From assembly GCF_014697125.1 (NCBI RefSeq), contig NZ_JACJRG010000003.1:1-64000 (forward strand): a stretch of DNA of 64,000 nucleotides. Direction: 5' to 3'. Made by a program: the position numbers and the translations under genes. Below, one piece after another: positions 1 to 11,782 of this stretch. The stretch comes from Anabaena minutissima FACHB-250. GTDB taxonomy: Bacteria > Cyanobacteriota > Cyanobacteriia > Cyanobacteriales > Nostocaceae. Below the pieces are notes generated by a model that saw only the letters and a list, made by a program, of their open reading frames with translations, made no database searches and was not told the DNA's origin. Within the stretch, counting starts at the first letter, position 1, and every line of letters begins with the position of its first letter.

Positions 1-211
1 TATATAATTCGTGGTAAGCAATCAAAAGAAAATAATTGTTGATTCGTCATACATCTAATATTTGTCTTTGCTGTGCAAAGAATTAACCTTAGATGCAATC
101 CTTATCAACCACCATTAATCCCGCCACTGATTCGGAGTACCAAATTCAGTGGGGGACTTACGGCGTAATAGTTAAAAAGACCAGGGGGAAAGTAACTCAT
201 ACCCCATGCCC

Positions 212-1204
212 TCAATATTCTTTCCCGACTTCCTTCCATAAAAAAGTAGTAGAGGAGGGAAGTTTGTTGTATTTTTGACAGCGATCGCGTCCGGCAATTT
301 TAGCTTGATATAATGCGCGATCCGCTTCGTCAATAATTTCTTGAAAATCGGAGTTGGGTTGAGGCGTAATAGTCGCTACACCAGCACTGATGGTGACATA
401 CATATTCGCTTGTGAAGTGCTATGTGGTACACCCAACAACCGCACCGATTGGCAAATGGCCTCAGCGATATGAACTGCACCCTCAGCATCTGTTCTGGGT
501 AAAATCACAGCAAATTCTTCTCCGCCATAACGGGCGACTAAATCAGCCGGACGTTTGACACTATCTTGAATAGCTTTAGCAACCAATTGTAGACAGCGAT
601 CGCCTGCCCGATGACCGTAGGTATCATTATATGCTTTAAAGAAATCAACATCACAGAGAATCAAAGACAAAGATAGTTGCTCTCTTACCATGCAGTGCCA
701 CTCTTGAGAGCAATATTCTTCAAACCTACGGCGGTTAGCAATTTGAGTCAATTCATCAATTGTTACCAACCGTTTTAATTCTCGATTAGCAGCTTCTAGC
801 TTTTGTTGGAGATGGGATTGTTGAATCAAACGTTTGACTCGTTGACGCAAAACCGGCCAGTGAATTGGTTTAGTAACATAATCGATAGCACCAACTTCAA
901 AAGCGCGATCAACAGATTCTTTGTCTTCCAGTCCAGTAATCATTAAAACTGGTGTATGCTTGCTATGGTCTAGTAGTTGTAAGCGAGTGCAACACTCAAA
1001 TCCGTCCATATCCGGCATAATTGCGTCTAGAAGCACTATGTCTGGTTGCAGTTGATGAAAAACACTCAATGCCTCTCTACCATCTTGAGCTTCTACCGTC
1101 CGATATCCTTCATATTGTAGAGATAGTCGTAACTGCGCCCTGATAAATGGCTCGTCGTCAACAATGAGAATTAAAGACGGCTCTTGTAGGACACTAATGT
1201 TCAT
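212..1204 (-). CDS. Response regulator with diguanylate cyclase (REC-GGDEF) output
   Basis: A 330-residue two-domain signalling protein that should make cyclic di-GMP from two GTP when its receiver is phosphorylated. An N-terminal REC domain (about residues 10-130) shows the acidic pair VDDE, the phospho-acceptor Asp in LLDAIMPDMDG and the Lys in YVTKPI. A GGDEF domain (about 150-320) has an intact GGEEF active-site loop, preceded at the usual five-residue distance by RPAD, which fits the RxxD product-inhibition I-site. Its ATG overlaps the stop of the upstream kinase gene (TTATGA), so the two are translationally coupled and the kinase is the likely phosphodonor. No odd residues were seen. 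Confidence 0.93.
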   Translation of the reverse strand: MNISVLQEPSLILIVDDEPFIRAQLRLSLQYEGYRTVEAQDGREALSVFHQLQPDIVLLDAIMPDMDGFECCTRLQLLDHSKHTPVLMITGLEDKESVDRAFEVGAIDYVTKPIHWPVLRQRVKRLIQQSHLQQKLEAANRELKRLVTIDELTQIANRRRFEEYCSQEWHCMVREQLSLSLILCDVDFFKAYNDTYGHRAGDRCLQLVAKAIQDSVKRPADLVARYGGEEFAVILPRTDAEGAVHIAEAICQSVRLLGVPHSTSQANMYVTISAGVATITPQPNSDFQEIIDEADRALYQAKIAGRDRCQKYNKLPSSTTFLWKEVGKEY

Positions 1205-4200
1205 AATCTCTCCTGATTAATTTCTCTTTGCAAAGCAGTTTTGACTCGCTCATACTCTTGACAAAGTTGTGAGCCGATTTCTGTAATACCTGCCAAGTCA
1301 TTACTACGCCCTTGTGTTTCTAGTTGCTTGCAAAGTTGTGCCAATAATACTGCTCCCACTGAGCCACTGCTAGATTTAAGTTTATGAGATATGTTCCATA
1401 TAGCTTGGGCATCTTTGGTTGTGATTGCTACACTAATATTTTGGATCAATTTAGGAGCTTCTGTCAGGTAACATTCTATTAATTCAGCAAATGCACCTGC
1501 TTCTCCGCATAACATATTACGTAATTCTTGCAGTATTTTAGTATCAATAGCGTTTATTTTTGACACGCAATTTGCTGAGATATTGGGGTTGGGGCAGAGA
1601 ATTTGGGAACTGATGGGATCATGAAGTTTGAGGGGCTGACATTTACCCAGTGCTTTGGCTAAATCATCAATCTGAATTGGCTTACTGATATAGTTATCCA
1701 TGCCAGCTGCTAGACAGGCTTCGCGATCGCCTTGCATAGCATTAGCAGTCATGGCAATAATATAGGGACGAGAATCAGGACTCCAAGTTTGACAAATTCT
1801 CCGACTAGTTTCTAAGCCATCCATTTCTGGCATATTCACATCCATCAAAATGACATCATAAGTCTGACGTTGTAATGCTTCTAAAACTTCTAACCCATTC
1901 GCAACCACGTCAGCCCCATAGCCAATTTTTTTTAGCATGAGTAGAGCAACTTTCTGATTGACTACCATGTCTTCAGCTAGCAGCAGCCGCAGTGGTAATT
2001 TCTCTGCCAAATTTTGCTCGATGGGGATGGGATGAGAATGAGAAACACTCGCTCGAATTGGTTGATTCCCCAAATTATAGGTAAGAACATCGTACAGTTG
2101 AGATTGCTTAATTGGTTTATGGAGATAGGTAACAAATCCCATCTCCCTAAAATTAGAATCATTGTCTTGCTTACCCCAAGAGGTGAGGATTATCAAGGGC
2201 AAATATTGATAAGCTGAACGCTTGCGGATTTCCCGCGCCAAGGTCAAGCTATCCATTTCCGGCATCTGCATATCTAAAATTGCAATATCAAATTTGATTT
2301 CCTGGTCAAGTAAAGCTAACGCTTCTACACCAGATGACACAGCATAAGTTTGCATTTGCCAAGGTTCAGCTTGTAAGCGCAAAATTTTACGATTGGTAGA
2401 ATTGTCGTCAACTATTAACAAGCGTTTACCGATCAACTGTGTTGGGGCAGTGATCAATTCATCGGCATGGGGATCAGTAAAGATGGGGGCTGTCATGGCG
2501 AAGTAAAAGGTAGAACCTGGGGTTGAGGTAGTAGATGATACGGGCTTTTGGCTTTGCCATCCTGAAGGGGGACTACCACCCACAGATCCTTGACTATCCA
2601 CCCAAATATGACCGCCCATCATCCTCCCTAAGCGTTTACTAATTACTAGTCCTAATCCTGTACCGCCATATTTGCGAGTCATAGAGGCATCTGCTTGCAC
2701 AAAAGGTTGAAACAGGCGTTTCATCTTTTCAGAGGGAATACCGATGCCTGTGTCTTGGATGCTAAAGAGAAGTTCGCAGCAGTTTTTTGGTTTGGGAGTG
2801 CTATGTACAGAAAGAATCACTTCGCCTTTTTCGGTGAATTTAATGGCGTTGTTGAGCAAGTTGGTTAAGATTTGCCGCAGACGAGTTAAATCACCGACAA
2901 TCTGAGTCGGCACTTGGGGATCAATTAGATAAGCTAGTTCAATATCTTTTTGGGCAGCCTTGGAGGCTAACAAGTCAATTACTTGTTCTACACAAGTTCT
3001 AATATTAACAGGCTGTGCTTCTAGTTCTAATTTCCCTGACTCAATTTTGGAAAAATCCAGAATGTCATTAATGATGGTGAGCAAAGCTTCACTACTGGTT
3101 AAGACGGTTTCCAAAAAGTCTCGCTGTTGGAGTGTCAAATCAGTATTGAGCAGTAGTTCTGTCATGCCGATGATGGCATTCATGGGGGTGCGAATTTCAT
3201 GACTCATCATCGCCAAAAATTCACTTTTTGCCCGATTTGCTGCTTCTGCTGCCCTTTTTGCCCGTTCTAAGGCAAAGTTTTTCAACGTGAGTTCTTCCCG
3301 TTGGCGGGTTTCTTTTTCGAGGAGTTGCGCTTGGGCAAGGGCAATGCCTAACTGTGCGGCTACTGCCTCTAGTAATTCAATTTCGTCCTGATTCCACTGA
3401 CGGAAATGGCTACACTGGTGTAAGCCGATCGCACCATTGGGTTCTCCTTGATAAGAGGTGCGGATGGCTAGCATGGATTTCAAGTCAATTGCCCGACACA
3501 TGAGGACGAAAGATTCTAGTAAAGGATCTTCGTAAACATTGGGTGAGGAGATCGCTCGATCATGGGTCATCATTTCTAGACCATGCGGATTCCCTGACAT
3601 CGGTATTTCTAGTTTCTCCATAAAGCAGAAACCGGGGACATTATTATATTCTGCTACTAGGGGAATGCGGGGAGAGGGGTCACAAACGTAGGCATGAATT
3701 AAACAGCGATCAACCGCAAAAGCTTGTCCAATTTGAGTAGCGGCGGTTGCAAAAATTTCTTTAATATCCAGACTTTGACGAATTTCCTGAGTAATTTTTT
3801 CCAGGAGCAGTGTCCGATTTAACTGTCTTTGCAGTGTTTCTTGTGCTTGCACTCGTTCGGTAATATCTTTGATTGAGCCGACCATTCGTACTGGATTACC
3901 TTGCTCGTCCCACTGGGCAGTAGCATGAACTAATACCCACTTGTAAGTGTTATTTTGGCAACGCAGACGATACTCTATGACATATTTGGGGATTTTGCGA
4001 CTGAGATAATTTTGCTTGACAGCGATGACGCGATCGTAATCTTCTGGATGAATGCGGCTAGTACAATCTTCGTTACTACTGATGGGTTGATAGTTTTCTT
4101 CTCCTACTAACTCTGCCCAGCGTGCCGAGCGAAAGGTTTCCTGGGCGATAATATTCCAATCCCAAATCGCGTCTTGATTGCCTTCAATGACTAGTTGCCA

Positions 4201-6678
4201 ACGCTCTTCACTTTTAAGCAGTGCTTCTTCTGCACGTTTACGCTCAGTAATGTCAATGGCAATTCCTCCTATGAGGCACTCCTCTTCTTGACTGGAAATC
4301 GGAAATTTATACACCAAAAAATCTCGCACTGTGCCGTCAGCACAGGGAGCAGACTCCACAACTTCCACGACTTGATTGGTGCGAGCAACTGTTTGAATAG
4401 TCTCTAGAAAGGGTTGAGCAAATTGAGCTGGATAAATATCAAAAATGCTTTTGCCAATTATTTTTTTTAAAGGTAATTTAAAGGTGCGCCGATAATTTTC
4501 ACTTAGGTAAATAATTTTACCTTCAACGTCTGTAATCCAAGCATGGGTGGGACTATGATTCATGAATGCTTGGAAGCGTTCTTCACTGCGATGTAGTAAA
4601 GCTTCTGATTGTTTGCGTTCGGTGATGTCTCGATTGACGCTAATTGTAGCTATATTTTGTCCTTGTTCATCTTGCAAAGGTACTATGGTGGTTTCAGAAA
4701 TACCCTGGCTACCATCTTTGCGAACAAAGTTAATTTCCCCTGACCAACGTCCATTTTGAGTAATGTCTTCAATGATGGCGTTATTCAAGGCCACGTCTGC
4801 TTCAGGCTGATGTAACGTGTTAATAGATTGTTCACAAATCTCGGCTTTGGTATAGCCAAATATCCTTTCGGCGGCAGGATTCCAGTCGAGAATTTTCCCT
4901 TTTAAATCAGTGATGATGACGCCATCGTAGATATTTTCAAAGGTAAGGGCTTGCCGACGTAGCGACATTTCTGCTTGTTGGCGTTCACGAAGTACAGCCT
5001 GCTGTTCGCTAATATCTATTTGAATGCCTAGGAAGTGGGTTAATTGACCTGTTTCGTCATAAATGGGAGAAATGTTTAATTGATTCCAAAATAATCTGCC
5101 ATCTTTGCGGTAGTTTCGCACAATCACTGTGCAATTTTTACCAGCTTTTAGGGCTAATCGCAGTTCATTGAGTGTTGGTTGCTGGGTGTCTGTACCTTGC
5201 AAGAAGCGACAATTCTGCCCAATAACATCTGTGGCACTGTAGCCGGTGATTTGCTCAAAGCCAGAGTTAACATAAATGATGGGATTATTGGCTAGTTTGG
5301 CATCGGCAATGACAATACCATTACTAGTAGCAGCCAAGGCTCTTTCCTGCAAGCGTAGGGTTGCTTCTACTAGTTTCAAGTCGGTAATATCAAACATGAA
5401 ACCTCGCAGCAGCGTGGGATTTCCATCGGTTTGGACTACGCTTACAATGTCTCGCAGCCATACAACTCGGCCATCGCTGGCAATCATCCGGTATTCCATC
5501 TCGTGGTTTTCGCCTCTAGCTATGGCTGCTAGACAAATACTTAATGTCTTTTCTCTGTCTTGGGCATACACATGATTTAACCAAAAATTCTCTTCATACC
5601 ATTGGGCAACGGGATATTTTAATAGGGTTTCAGCTTGTGGCCCTACATAGGTAAAACGCCAAGTTTTTAAATCTAATTCCCAGGGAATGACTTTCGCTGT
5701 TTCTAGTAACTGCCGCAATCGGTTTTCACTAGCACGCAGAGCCATTTCTGTTTGTTGTTGTGCAGCAATTCTTTGCGCTAATTCTTGGTTGATGGCTGCT
5801 ATCTTACGGTTGCTAATTTGGGTAACTTGCACTAAATAAGTTAATAATGTGAGTCCCCCAGCCGCTAATATTCCAGCTAGCAATACAAAGGTGGGCAGAG
5901 GTGAGTGTAAATCTGCTAATAACTCAGGAGTTGGATAAATCTGTAATTGCCAGTTGACTCCGTACAAGTCAATATTGACTTGTTGATGCCAAGATGCTGG
6001 CACTGGCGACGATGTATCTTGGCTGTAAATTAAATCTTTGCTGTCAAATACCCTAATTTTGTAACCCTCAGGTATATGCAAAATAGAATCAAGAAGGGTT
6101 TGAATGTGGAAACTTCCTAAGATAAATCCATGAAATTGCTTGTTACTATATAAAGGTACACAGGCTAAAAATCCCCAGACACCTGGTTCTCGCTTCATTG
6201 TACGAGTCAGTATAGTTTGATGATTCCTACCTGCTGTTGCTAAGGCTTGCTTTTGTTGATTTACTTGCTTCCAGTCAATATCTTGTGCTGCTTGATTATT
6301 AGCTAATGGCACAGTCCACCGCACCCGCCATGACGGATCAACCCTCTCAATTGCTTGGTAGCCGCCATAATCTTGGATATAGGTTGCGGCTTCTACTTCC
6401 CATTGCGTTTTTGAGATACTATTGTGCAGTTGCCGGTGTTTCCCCATGCGCTCTAGGGCTAGAATGCGATATTGTAGTTGGGTAACTAATTCGGTTTTAG
6501 TTGCGATCGCTTGTTGTTGAATCAGTTCTTGAATATTGTTTTGCTCTGCAACTATTAATCTCTGCCAAAGGATAATTACTACAATGAAAATCACAACACC
6601 AACCAGAAGCGGCAGCAACTTTTGGGGGCTAAAAAATTTCACCAATGTAAATCTCTGATGTTTGTGCTGCCTGTACAC
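1201..6678 (-). CDS. Hybrid sensor histidine kinase: TM-sensor-TM, ~5 PAS, GAF, HisKA, HATPase, REC, REC, HPt
   Basis: A very large membrane-anchored phosphorelay kinase of about 1,830 residues. Order: a transmembrane helix near residues 30-50, an extracytoplasmic CHASE-like sensor to about 270, a second helix (275-295), about five PAS/PAC units (335-960), a GAF domain (970-1125), a HisKA dimerisation helix with [13 protein letters not shown] (near 1165), a HATPase with NNAIKF and GTGLGL boxes, two receivers (LDMQMPEMD near 1478, MDVNMPEMD near 1620) and a C-terminal HPt with SHKLKSSSG (near 1775). All catalytic residues are present. The frame is open to a TTG at 6705; I prefer the GTG at 6678 because GGAGG lies eight bases before it. 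It ends inside the start of the diguanylate cyclase gene. The signal it senses cannot be read from sequence. Confidence 0.9.
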   Translation of the reverse strand: MYRQHKHQRFTLVKFFSPQKLLPLLVGVVIFIVVIILWQRLIVAEQNNIQELIQQQAIATKTELVTQLQYRILALERMGKHRQLHNSISKTQWEVEAATYIQDYGGYQAIERVDPSWRVRWTVPLANNQAAQDIDWKQVNQQKQALATAGRNHQTILTRTMKREPGVWGFLACVPLYSNKQFHGFILGSFHIQTLLDSILHIPEGYKIRVFDSKDLIYSQDTSSPVPASWHQQVNIDLYGVNWQLQIYPTPELLADLHSPLPTFVLLAGILAAGGLTLLTYLVQVTQISNRKIAAINQELAQRIAAQQQTEMALRASENRLRQLLETAKVIPWELDLKTWRFTYVGPQAETLLKYPVAQWYEENFWLNHVYAQDREKTLSICLAAIARGENHEMEYRMIASDGRVVWLRDIVSVVQTDGNPTLLRGFMFDITDLKLVEATLRLQERALAATSNGIVIADAKLANNPIIYVNSGFEQITGYSATDVIGQNCRFLQGTDTQQPTLNELRLALKAGKNCTVIVRNYRKDGRLFWNQLNISPIYDETGQLTHFLGIQIDISEQQAVLRERQQAEMSLRRQALTFENIYDGVIITDLKGKILDWNPAAERIFGYTKAEICEQSINTLHQPEADVALNNAIIEDITQNGRWSGEINFVRKDGSQGISETTIVPLQDEQGQNIATISVNRDITERKQSEALLHRSEERFQAFMNHSPTHAWITDVEGKIIYLSENYRRTFKLPLKKIIGKSIFDIYPAQFAQPFLETIQTVARTNQVVEVVESAPCADGTVRDFLVYKFPISSQEEECLIGGIAIDITERKRAEEALLKSEERWQLVIEGNQDAIWDWNIIAQETFRSARWAELVGEENYQPISSNEDCTSRIHPEDYDRVIAVKQNYLSRKIPKYVIEYRLRCQNNTYKWVLVHATAQWDEQGNPVRMVGSIKDITERVQAQETLQRQLNRTLLLEKITQEIRQSLDIKEIFATAATQIGQAFAVDRCLIHAYVCDPSPRIPLVAEYNNVPGFCFMEKLEIPMSGNPHGLEMMTHDRAISSPNVYEDPLLESFVLMCRAIDLKSMLAIRTSYQGEPNGAIGLHQCSHFRQWNQDEIELLEAVAAQLGIALAQAQLLEKETRQREELTLKNFALERAKRAAEAANRAKSEFLAMMSHEIRTPMNAIIGMTELLLNTDLTLQQRDFLETVLTSSEALLTIINDILDFSKIESGKLELEAQPVNIRTCVEQVIDLLASKAAQKDIELAYLIDPQVPTQIVGDLTRLRQILTNLLNNAIKFTEKGEVILSVHSTPKPKNCCELLFSIQDTGIGIPSEKMKRLFQPFVQADASMTRKYGGTGLGLVISKRLGRMMGGHIWVDSQGSVGGSPPSGWQSQKPVSSTTSTPGSTFYFAMTAPIFTDPHADELITAPTQLIGKRLLIVDDNSTNRKILRLQAEPWQMQTYAVSSGVEALALLDQEIKFDIAILDMQMPEMDSLTLAREIRKRSAYQYLPLIILTSWGKQDNDSNFREMGFVTYLHKPIKQSQLYDVLTYNLGNQPIRASVSHSHPIPIEQNLAEKLPLRLLLAEDMVVNQKVALLMLKKIGYGADVVANGLEVLEALQRQTYDVILMDVNMPEMDGLETSRRICQTWSPDSRPYIIAMTANAMQGDREACLAAGMDNYISKPIQIDDLAKALGKCQPLKLHDPISSQILCPNPNISANCVSKINAIDTKILQELRNMLCGEAGAFAELIECYLTEAPKLIQNISVAITTKDAQAIWNISHKLKSSSGSVGAVLLAQLCKQLETQGRSNDLAGITEIGSQLCQEYERVKTALQREINQERL

Positions 6679-7166
6679 TGATTCATCCTCCAGCACTTTG
6701 AACAAGTCTGTAGCTAGTTTTTTCTTTGTAAGTAATTAAAATTAGCCATAGCAAGGGGACAATTACGCAAAATCCCAATCGTAAAACAATTTATACATCC
6801 TTTGTTGACTTAAATCTATTGATTTTATATTTATTTCTTAATTGTTTACATTTTTTTAATTTTATCAATTATGTCCTTTTGATGTTTTCAATAAATCAAA
6901 ATGAAATTTTATCTTAATTTAGAATTAATTGCCTAATTAAATTCAAATAATTATCTATATCACAGCATTTTAAGTCAGCATATATATAGCTATTAACTTG
7001 ATATATTACGACAATAAAAATTTATCCAATATTAGTATTAGTATATTTGTTTCTGAAACAGAGAATATAGATTTGTGTCTTTGTAGTTCAACATCTGTCA
7101 CTACAAAGACACAAAATATTTTTTATTTGGCCAAACTCAGTACGGAGTTATCTTGGCTCATACGTA
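6679..7166. other. Intergenic region between kinase and selO, very AT-rich
   Basis: About 490 bases without a credible gene; a plus-strand open frame here runs antisense into the selO 3' end and has no family character. The region should hold the promoter of the minus-strand kinase operon near 6700-6900. It also holds a strong inverted repeat at 7072-7115, listed separately. Confidence 0.6.
7072..7115. repeat. Perfect 16-bp inverted repeat, 12-nt loop
   Basis: The arm TTTGTGTCTTTGTAGT at 7072-7087 is exactly complementary to 7100-7115. On the plus strand the right arm is followed by ATATTTTTTATTT. It lies 52 bases beyond the selO stop codon. It could act as a transcription terminator or mRNA 3'-end stabiliser, or be a small dispersed palindromic element. 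Confidence 0.7.
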
Positions 7167-8624
7167 CTAGCTTTTATTCCCTATTGTCTGCAATAGCTGA
7201 TAAAAAGGTTGCCAATTATCCGTTTGAGCAATTTCTTCCCAAATTGACTCAATTACAGGTCTTAATAATACAGTTTTGGGATTGTAATAACTTAGAGTTT
7301 CAGCAATACTCTGCATTTGCTCAGGATCAAAATGATTTAAGATTTTATGGTAAAGTAAGCACCAATTATCAAAAATTGCTGATTTATCCGATGTAGGTAC
7401 AACATCTGAAGGGTTGAGTACCAATCCTGGTTCATCTCTCCACTTAGAGGAGAAAGTACGAGCCATTTCATAGAAAAACTGATGATACCCAACTTGGCTA
7501 TCTTGCAGAAATTGAATAGTTAGACTTAACAGTTCATCAGCTTCAGGCATAAGCAACTGCTCAAAACCTAATTTTTTCAGCATTAAAGAACGATATTCCG
7601 CAACGTAATAATCACCAAATTTTGCCAGTCCAGCTTCTAAATCACCTTTATCGATAACTGACCTTAATGGTTGTTGGAGCAATTCCAGATTTAATTGGCA
7701 AATACCTGGTTGATGACTATAGCAATAGCGTTTGTAATAGTCGAAATATGCAGCAGTGAAGTAAGGGTCATAAGTAGGAATAAACGCATAAGGGCCGTAG
7801 TCAAAGCTTTCCCCAGTAATTGCCATATTGTCAGTATTGAGAACTGCATGACAAAAACCTGCGGCCATCCACTGTGCAACTAGTTCTGCGACTCGTTTAA
7901 CTAATTCGGCATAAAACAAAGCATATTTATCTTGTTCATTAACTAAGTGCGAGTAATAATGCTCAACTACATGGTCTAATAACTTTTGAATTAAATCTGG
8001 ACGTTGTAAATAGTACAAACGCTCAAAAGTCCCAAACCGAATATGTGAACTACTCATCCTCACCATCACAGACGAACGAGTAGGTGAAGGTTCATCTCCG
8101 CGCCACAGGGATAAACCAGTTTCAATCATCGTGAGACAGCGAGAGGTACGAACCCCCAACTGATGTAAGGCTTCTGCTGCTAAAACTTCCCTGACCCCAC
8201 CTTTGAGGGTTAGCATCCCATCACCACCACGGGAATAGGGTGTTCTCCCAGAACCTTTAGTACCAAAATCATAGAGTTCGCCATCAATACCACGGACTTG
8301 ACCATACAAAAAACCCCGTCCGTCACCTAACTGGGAGTTATATTCCCCGAATTGATAGCCGTGATAACGCAGTGCTAAAAATGGTTTGCGTCCTTGAAAC
8401 AAGCTAAAAGCTGTAATAAAGTCTTCATCCTGAACGTCTTTGGGATTTAGACCCAATTTGGGTAATAGGGCATCATTGCGCCAGCGCAGAGTATGTTGGG
8501 GAAATTCTGCTGCGGCTACTTCATCATAATAATCATCACCCAAGGATGCCAAAGCTGGTTCGTAATTCAGGGTGAGAAAAGGATTGAGAGAGTTTTTGGT
8601 GTTAGGAGTTTCAGCTAAGGTCAT
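7167..8624 (-). CDS. selO: SelO/YdiU family protein (pseudokinase AMPylase)
   Basis: A 485-residue protein of the SelO (YdiU/UPF0061) family. Characterised members have a protein-kinase fold and transfer AMP from ATP to Ser/Thr/Tyr of redox proteins. Family hallmarks seen: [17 protein letters not shown] with the nucleotide-binding Lys region, [18 protein letters not shown], the NTDNMAITG metal/catalytic loop and FDYGPY in place of a kinase DFG motif. The length is normal. The frame opens at a TTG at 8633, but the ATG at 8624 (MTLAETP) is the natural start. There is no selenocysteine or C-terminal Cys. It is a lone gene, divergent from cmpA. Confidence 0.9.
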   Translation of the reverse strand: MTLAETPNTKNSLNPFLTLNYEPALASLGDDYYDEVAAAEFPQHTLRWRNDALLPKLGLNPKDVQDEDFITAFSLFQGRKPFLALRYHGYQFGEYNSQLGDGRGFLYGQVRGIDGELYDFGTKGSGRTPYSRGGDGMLTLKGGVREVLAAEALHQLGVRTSRCLTMIETGLSLWRGDEPSPTRSSVMVRMSSSHIRFGTFERLYYLQRPDLIQKLLDHVVEHYYSHLVNEQDKYALFYAELVKRVAELVAQWMAAGFCHAVLNTDNMAITGESFDYGPYAFIPTYDPYFTAAYFDYYKRYCYSHQPGICQLNLELLQQPLRSVIDKGDLEAGLAKFGDYYVAEYRSLMLKKLGFEQLLMPEADELLSLTIQFLQDSQVGYHQFFYEMARTFSSKWRDEPGLVLNPSDVVPTSDKSAIFDNWCLLYHKILNHFDPEQMQSIAETLSYYNPKTVLLRPVIESIWEEIAQTDNWQPFYQLLQTIGNKS

Positions 8625-9284
8625 TATGAGCAAAGCATAATTTATTCTTCCCTCAATAGTACATCTGACAGCATCTCTCGCGTGAATTAGATAATTAAAA
8701 CTTGGGAACTGAGTATAAAAACCTTATACATAGAGTGTAGTGAATAGTTGTGATTATAAATCCTATTTTTGTGTGTAGAACATAGCTATCCTGAATCACT
8801 GCTGAGAACCAAGAACCCTGGTTTCTTAAAGAAACCAGGGTTATGAATTATTGCAACTTAAAATTTAAATTGTATTACTACATATGTATGTTGCATGGAA
8901 TCTAGATTTATTGGCTAAATATAATAGCTACCATCAATAAATACTGATACATTGAAACTTGCTTAGGGCTTTGACTGCCAACGATAAATTTTTACTTATA
9001 TGTCCAATCTAATATTTATTTAATGATTGCCTTTTCAGAGTTAACCACTTTGACAGAAATACCTGTAAACTAATTTCAATGAATGAAGGACTGCTTTAAG
9101 CCAACCCAGCAAAAGACATTAAACTAGCAAAATTTAGCCATGATAATTATTGCTGAAAACAAGTAGTTATCAAGGGCTAGTTGAATACAGTGGAAAGTTT
9201 CATAACGGTTGCAAGAAACATCAGATTTTACTTGCATAAATTGTCGTGCATAAAGAAATTAAATTACTGGATTTAGGAGTTGTG
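8625..9284. promoter_or_regulatory. Divergent intergenic region upstream of cmpA
   Basis: About 660 bases between the divergent selO and cmpA genes. No open frame is worth calling. It should carry both promoters. In other cyanobacteria cmp promoters are controlled by LysR-type CmpR/NdhR, but I could not identify an unambiguous LysR-type operator by eye. It contains a perfect hairpin at 8814-8842. Confidence 0.5.
8814..8842. repeat. Perfect 14-bp hairpin with 1-nt centre
   Basis: The left arm AACCCTGGTTTCTT (8814-8827) is exactly complementary to 8829-8842, with a single central A. It is not followed by a T tract on the plus strand, so it is more likely a dispersed palindromic element than a terminator. 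It lies between the two divergent genes. Confidence 0.7.
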
Positions 9285-10667
9285 ATGTCAGAATTTTTCA
9301 ACCAAATTTCTCGCCGTAAATTTATCGTCACAGCAGGCGCATCGGCTGGTGCTGTGTTCTTGAAGGGTTGTTTAGGAAATCCCCCAGAAGCTAACACAGG
9401 AGGGAATAACCAATCTGTACCAACTGCTCAAGCAGCAGCAAATATTAGCCCAGAACAAGCACCAGAAGTTACGAAAGTCAACTTAGGATATGTGCCGATT
9501 GTGGAAGCTGCGCCTTTAATTATTGCTCAAGAAAAAGGCTTTTTTGCGAAGTATGGTATGACCAATGTTGAACTAGCCAAACAAGCTTCTTGGGGTGCAG
9601 CTAGAGATAACGTAGAAATTGGTTCGGCTGGTGGTGGGATTGATGGTGGTCAATGGCAAATGCCTATGCCTCATTTAATTACTGAAGGTTTAATTACCAA
9701 GGGTAATAAGCCAATTCCCATGTATGTATTATGTCAGTTAATCACACATGGAAATGGGATTGCGATCGCCAATAAACACCAAGGTAGCGGTATCGGTTTA
9801 AAACTAGCCAGTGCTAAGTCTATATTCTCCAAACTCAAAGCCTCACCCACACCCTTTACAGCCGCCCAAACCTTCCCAGCCGTTAACCAAGATTTCTGGA
9901 TTCGTTACTGGTTAGCAGCCGGAGGTATTGACCCAGACGCAGACGTGAAATTACTCACCGTTCCATCAGCGCAAACCGTCGCCAACATGAAGACAGGAAC
10001 AATGGATGCTTTTAGTACCGGCGACCCCTGGCCTTTCCGCATCGTCAAAGACAAAGTAGGCTATATGGCTGCACTGACAGCAGAAATTTGGAAGAATCAC
10101 CCCGAAGAATATCTAGCCATGAGAGCAGACTGGGTTGACCAACATCCTAAAGCTACGAAAGCCTTATTAAAAGGCATCATGGAAGCTCAACAATGGTGCG
10201 ACAACTTTGATAACCGCCAAGAAATGGCTAACATTTTGGCACAAAGAGCTTATTTTAACGTGCCGGTTGATGTTTTAATTGACCCATTCATGGGTAAATA
10301 TGACATGGGTGAAGGTCGTCAAATTGATGACAGATCAATGGCAGCCTTGTATTGGAAAGATGAAAAAGGTAGCGTTTCTTATCCTTATAAGAGCCATGAT
10401 TTGTGGTTCATCACCGAAAGCGTGCGCTGGGGATTTTTGCCCAAAGATTACGTTGTAAATAATGCAGCCAAAGCTAGAGCATTAATCGATAAAGTCAACC
10501 GCGAAGATATTTGGAAAGAAGCAGCGAAAGAAGCAGGAATTGCAGTGGCTGATATTCCGACAAATACATCTCGTGGTGTAGAAGAGTTCTTTGATGGTGC
10601 AAAATTCGACCCCGAAAACCCCGAAGCATACCTCAAGAGTTTGCAAATCAAAAAAGTCAGTGTTTAA
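9285..10667 (+). CDS. cmpA: Bicarbonate ABC transporter substrate-binding lipoprotein CmpA
   Basis: A 460-residue periplasmic binding lipoprotein of the NrtA/CmpA family, taken to bind HCO3- and feed the CmpB permease at the cytoplasmic membrane. The N-terminus has a twin-arginine-like SRRKF, a hydrophobic stretch and a lipobox FLKGC. Assignment to CmpA rather than nitrate-binding NrtA rests on remembered CmpA segments: [40 protein letters not shown] and [13 protein letters not shown]; NrtA has LGYIALTDSAPLIIAKEKG at the first. The start is the ATG at 9285 with AGGAG five bases upstream, not the upstream GTG-type start at 9246. It is the first gene of a low-CO2 type cluster. Confidence 0.87.
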   Translation: MSEFFNQISRRKFIVTAGASAGAVFLKGCLGNPPEANTGGNNQSVPTAQAAANISPEQAPEVTKVNLGYVPIVEAAPLIIAQEKGFFAKYGMTNVELAKQASWGAARDNVEIGSAGGGIDGGQWQMPMPHLITEGLITKGNKPIPMYVLCQLITHGNGIAIANKHQGSGIGLKLASAKSIFSKLKASPTPFTAAQTFPAVNQDFWIRYWLAAGGIDPDADVKLLTVPSAQTVANMKTGTMDAFSTGDPWPFRIVKDKVGYMAALTAEIWKNHPEEYLAMRADWVDQHPKATKALLKGIMEAQQWCDNFDNRQEMANILAQRAYFNVPVDVLIDPFMGKYDMGEGRQIDDRSMAALYWKDEKGSVSYPYKSHDLWFITESVRWGFLPKDYVVNNAAKARALIDKVNREDIWKEAAKEAGIAVADIPTNTSRGVEEFFDGAKFDPENPEAYLKSLQIKKVSV

Positions 10668-10768
10668 TCAATAGCTTTCTGGAGACGCGATGAATCGCGT
10701 CTGGGCATTGAGTAGAATTTACACCCCTACACCCCTTTTCATTTGTCATCTGAGGAACATTAAAAATC

Positions 10769-11608
10769 ATGACCATAGCCCAAAGAAGAGCTACCAACCC
10801 AAAGTTTGATAACAGCTTCCTATCTCGTCTGCAAAAGCAATTTCCTGAACTTGTTCCGCCGATTATGGCGATCGCAATTTTTCTCGCTATCTGGCAACTG
10901 TTTTCTTGGACTCCTGGCGCGACATTACCAGGGCCAATTAAGGTTATACAAGATACTTGGATTTTGATTTTGTATCCCTTTTATGATAAAGGTGGCATTG
11001 ATAAAGGATTATTTTGGCAGATTTGGGCTAGTCTGCAACGGGTAGCTATTGGTTACTCTTTAGCTGCCGTGATTGGTATTGCTTTAGGCATTGCGATTGG
11101 TGTGAATAAAACCCTGTCTAAAGCTTTAGATCCTCTGTTTCAGTTATTGCGAACTGTACCGCCTTTAGCTTGGGTGCCGATTTCCTTAGCAGCTTTAAGA
11201 CAAAACGAACCCGCCGCCTTGTTTGTCATCTTTATCACCGCAATTTGGCCGATTCTCATTAACACGGCTGTAGGTGTCAAAGAAATTCCCCAAGACTATA
11301 ACAACGTCGCCAAAGTTCTCCAACTTTCCAAAAAAGACTATTTCTTTAATATCCTCATTCCTGCTGCTTTACCCTACATTTTTACCGGGTTGAGAATTGC
11401 GATCGGTTTAGCTTGGTTAGCAATTATCGCCGCAGAAATTGTCATGTCGGGTATTGTCGGTATTGGTTTTTTTATCTGGGATGCCTATCAGAACAACTAC
11501 ATCAGCGAGATTATCTTGGCACTAGTTTACATCGGTGTAGTGGGTTTATTACTCGACAAACTCATGGCTTGGATTCAAAACCTGATTTTACCGACAGAAC
11601 AGAAGTAA
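10769..11608 (+). CDS. cmpB: Bicarbonate ABC transporter permease CmpB
   Basis: A 279-residue inner-membrane permease of the NrtB/CmpB/SsuC (BPD_transp_1) family with about six membrane helices. The cytoplasmic EAA-type loop that docks the ATPases is visible in the region EIPQDYNNVAKVLQLSKKD...LPYIFTGLRIAIG. An AGGAAC ribosome-binding sequence precedes the ATG. It follows cmpA by 101 bases. Substrate assignment (bicarbonate) comes from its partner CmpA; on its own it could not be told from NrtB. Confidence 0.85.
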   Translation: MTIAQRRATNPKFDNSFLSRLQKQFPELVPPIMAIAIFLAIWQLFSWTPGATLPGPIKVIQDTWILILYPFYDKGGIDKGLFWQIWASLQRVAIGYSLAAVIGIALGIAIGVNKTLSKALDPLFQLLRTVPPLAWVPISLAALRQNEPAALFVIFITAIWPILINTAVGVKEIPQDYNNVAKVLQLSKKDYFFNILIPAALPYIFTGLRIAIGLAWLAIIAAEIVMSGIVGIGFFIWDAYQNNYISEIILALVYIGVVGLLLDKLMAWIQNLILPTEQK

Positions 11609-11611
11609 TAC

Positions 11612-11639
11612 CAATTCGCAATTCGCAATTCGCAATTCG
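11612..11639. repeat. Heptanucleotide tandem repeat (CAATTCG)x4
   Basis: Four exact copies of CAATTCG begin three bases after the cmpB stop codon. Short heptameric tandem repeats of this kind are typical of heterocystous cyanobacterial genomes. Confidence 0.9.
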
Positions 11640-11646
11640 CAGTTGG

Positions 11647-11716
11647 GTAGGGTGCGTCAGTGCGATAAAACCGAACTATACTCAGAAATTATTCATGCTG
11701 ACGCACCGCACCCTAC
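11647..11716. repeat. Imperfect inverted repeat, MITE-like hairpin
   Basis: GTAGGGTGCGTCAG at 11647-11660 is mirrored by the complementary arm at 11698-11716, which carries a five-base duplication (ACGCACCGCACCC). The hairpin spans about 70 bases. Elements of the form TAGGGTGCGTCA...TGACGCACCCTA are, from memory, common dispersed repeats in cyanobacteria. It sits between cmpB and flv4 and might end or attenuate cmpAB transcripts. Confidence 0.65.
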
Positions 11717-11755
11717 AGTTTGGATATTTTTTTATCTGGAAGTCCCTAATTAATG

Positions 11756-11782
11756 GTTAACGGTTAACTGTTAACCGTTAAC
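11756..11782. repeat. Perfect 13-bp palindrome built from GTTAAC
   Basis: GTTAACGGTTAAC (11756-11768), a central T, then GTTAACCGTTAAC (11770-11782). It is both an inverted repeat and an internal direct repetition of GTTAAC. Binding site, terminator stem or dispersed repeat cannot be decided by eye. Confidence 0.7.

Noticed and set aside
1..211. Gene at the left edge (93-278 open frame)
   Set aside because: Overlaps antisense with the diguanylate cyclase end and has no family character; nothing supportable is seen in the first 211 bases.
6998..7396. 132-codon plus-strand open frame
   Set aside because: Antisense to the conserved 3' end of selO and crosses a 16-bp hairpin; not a family protein.
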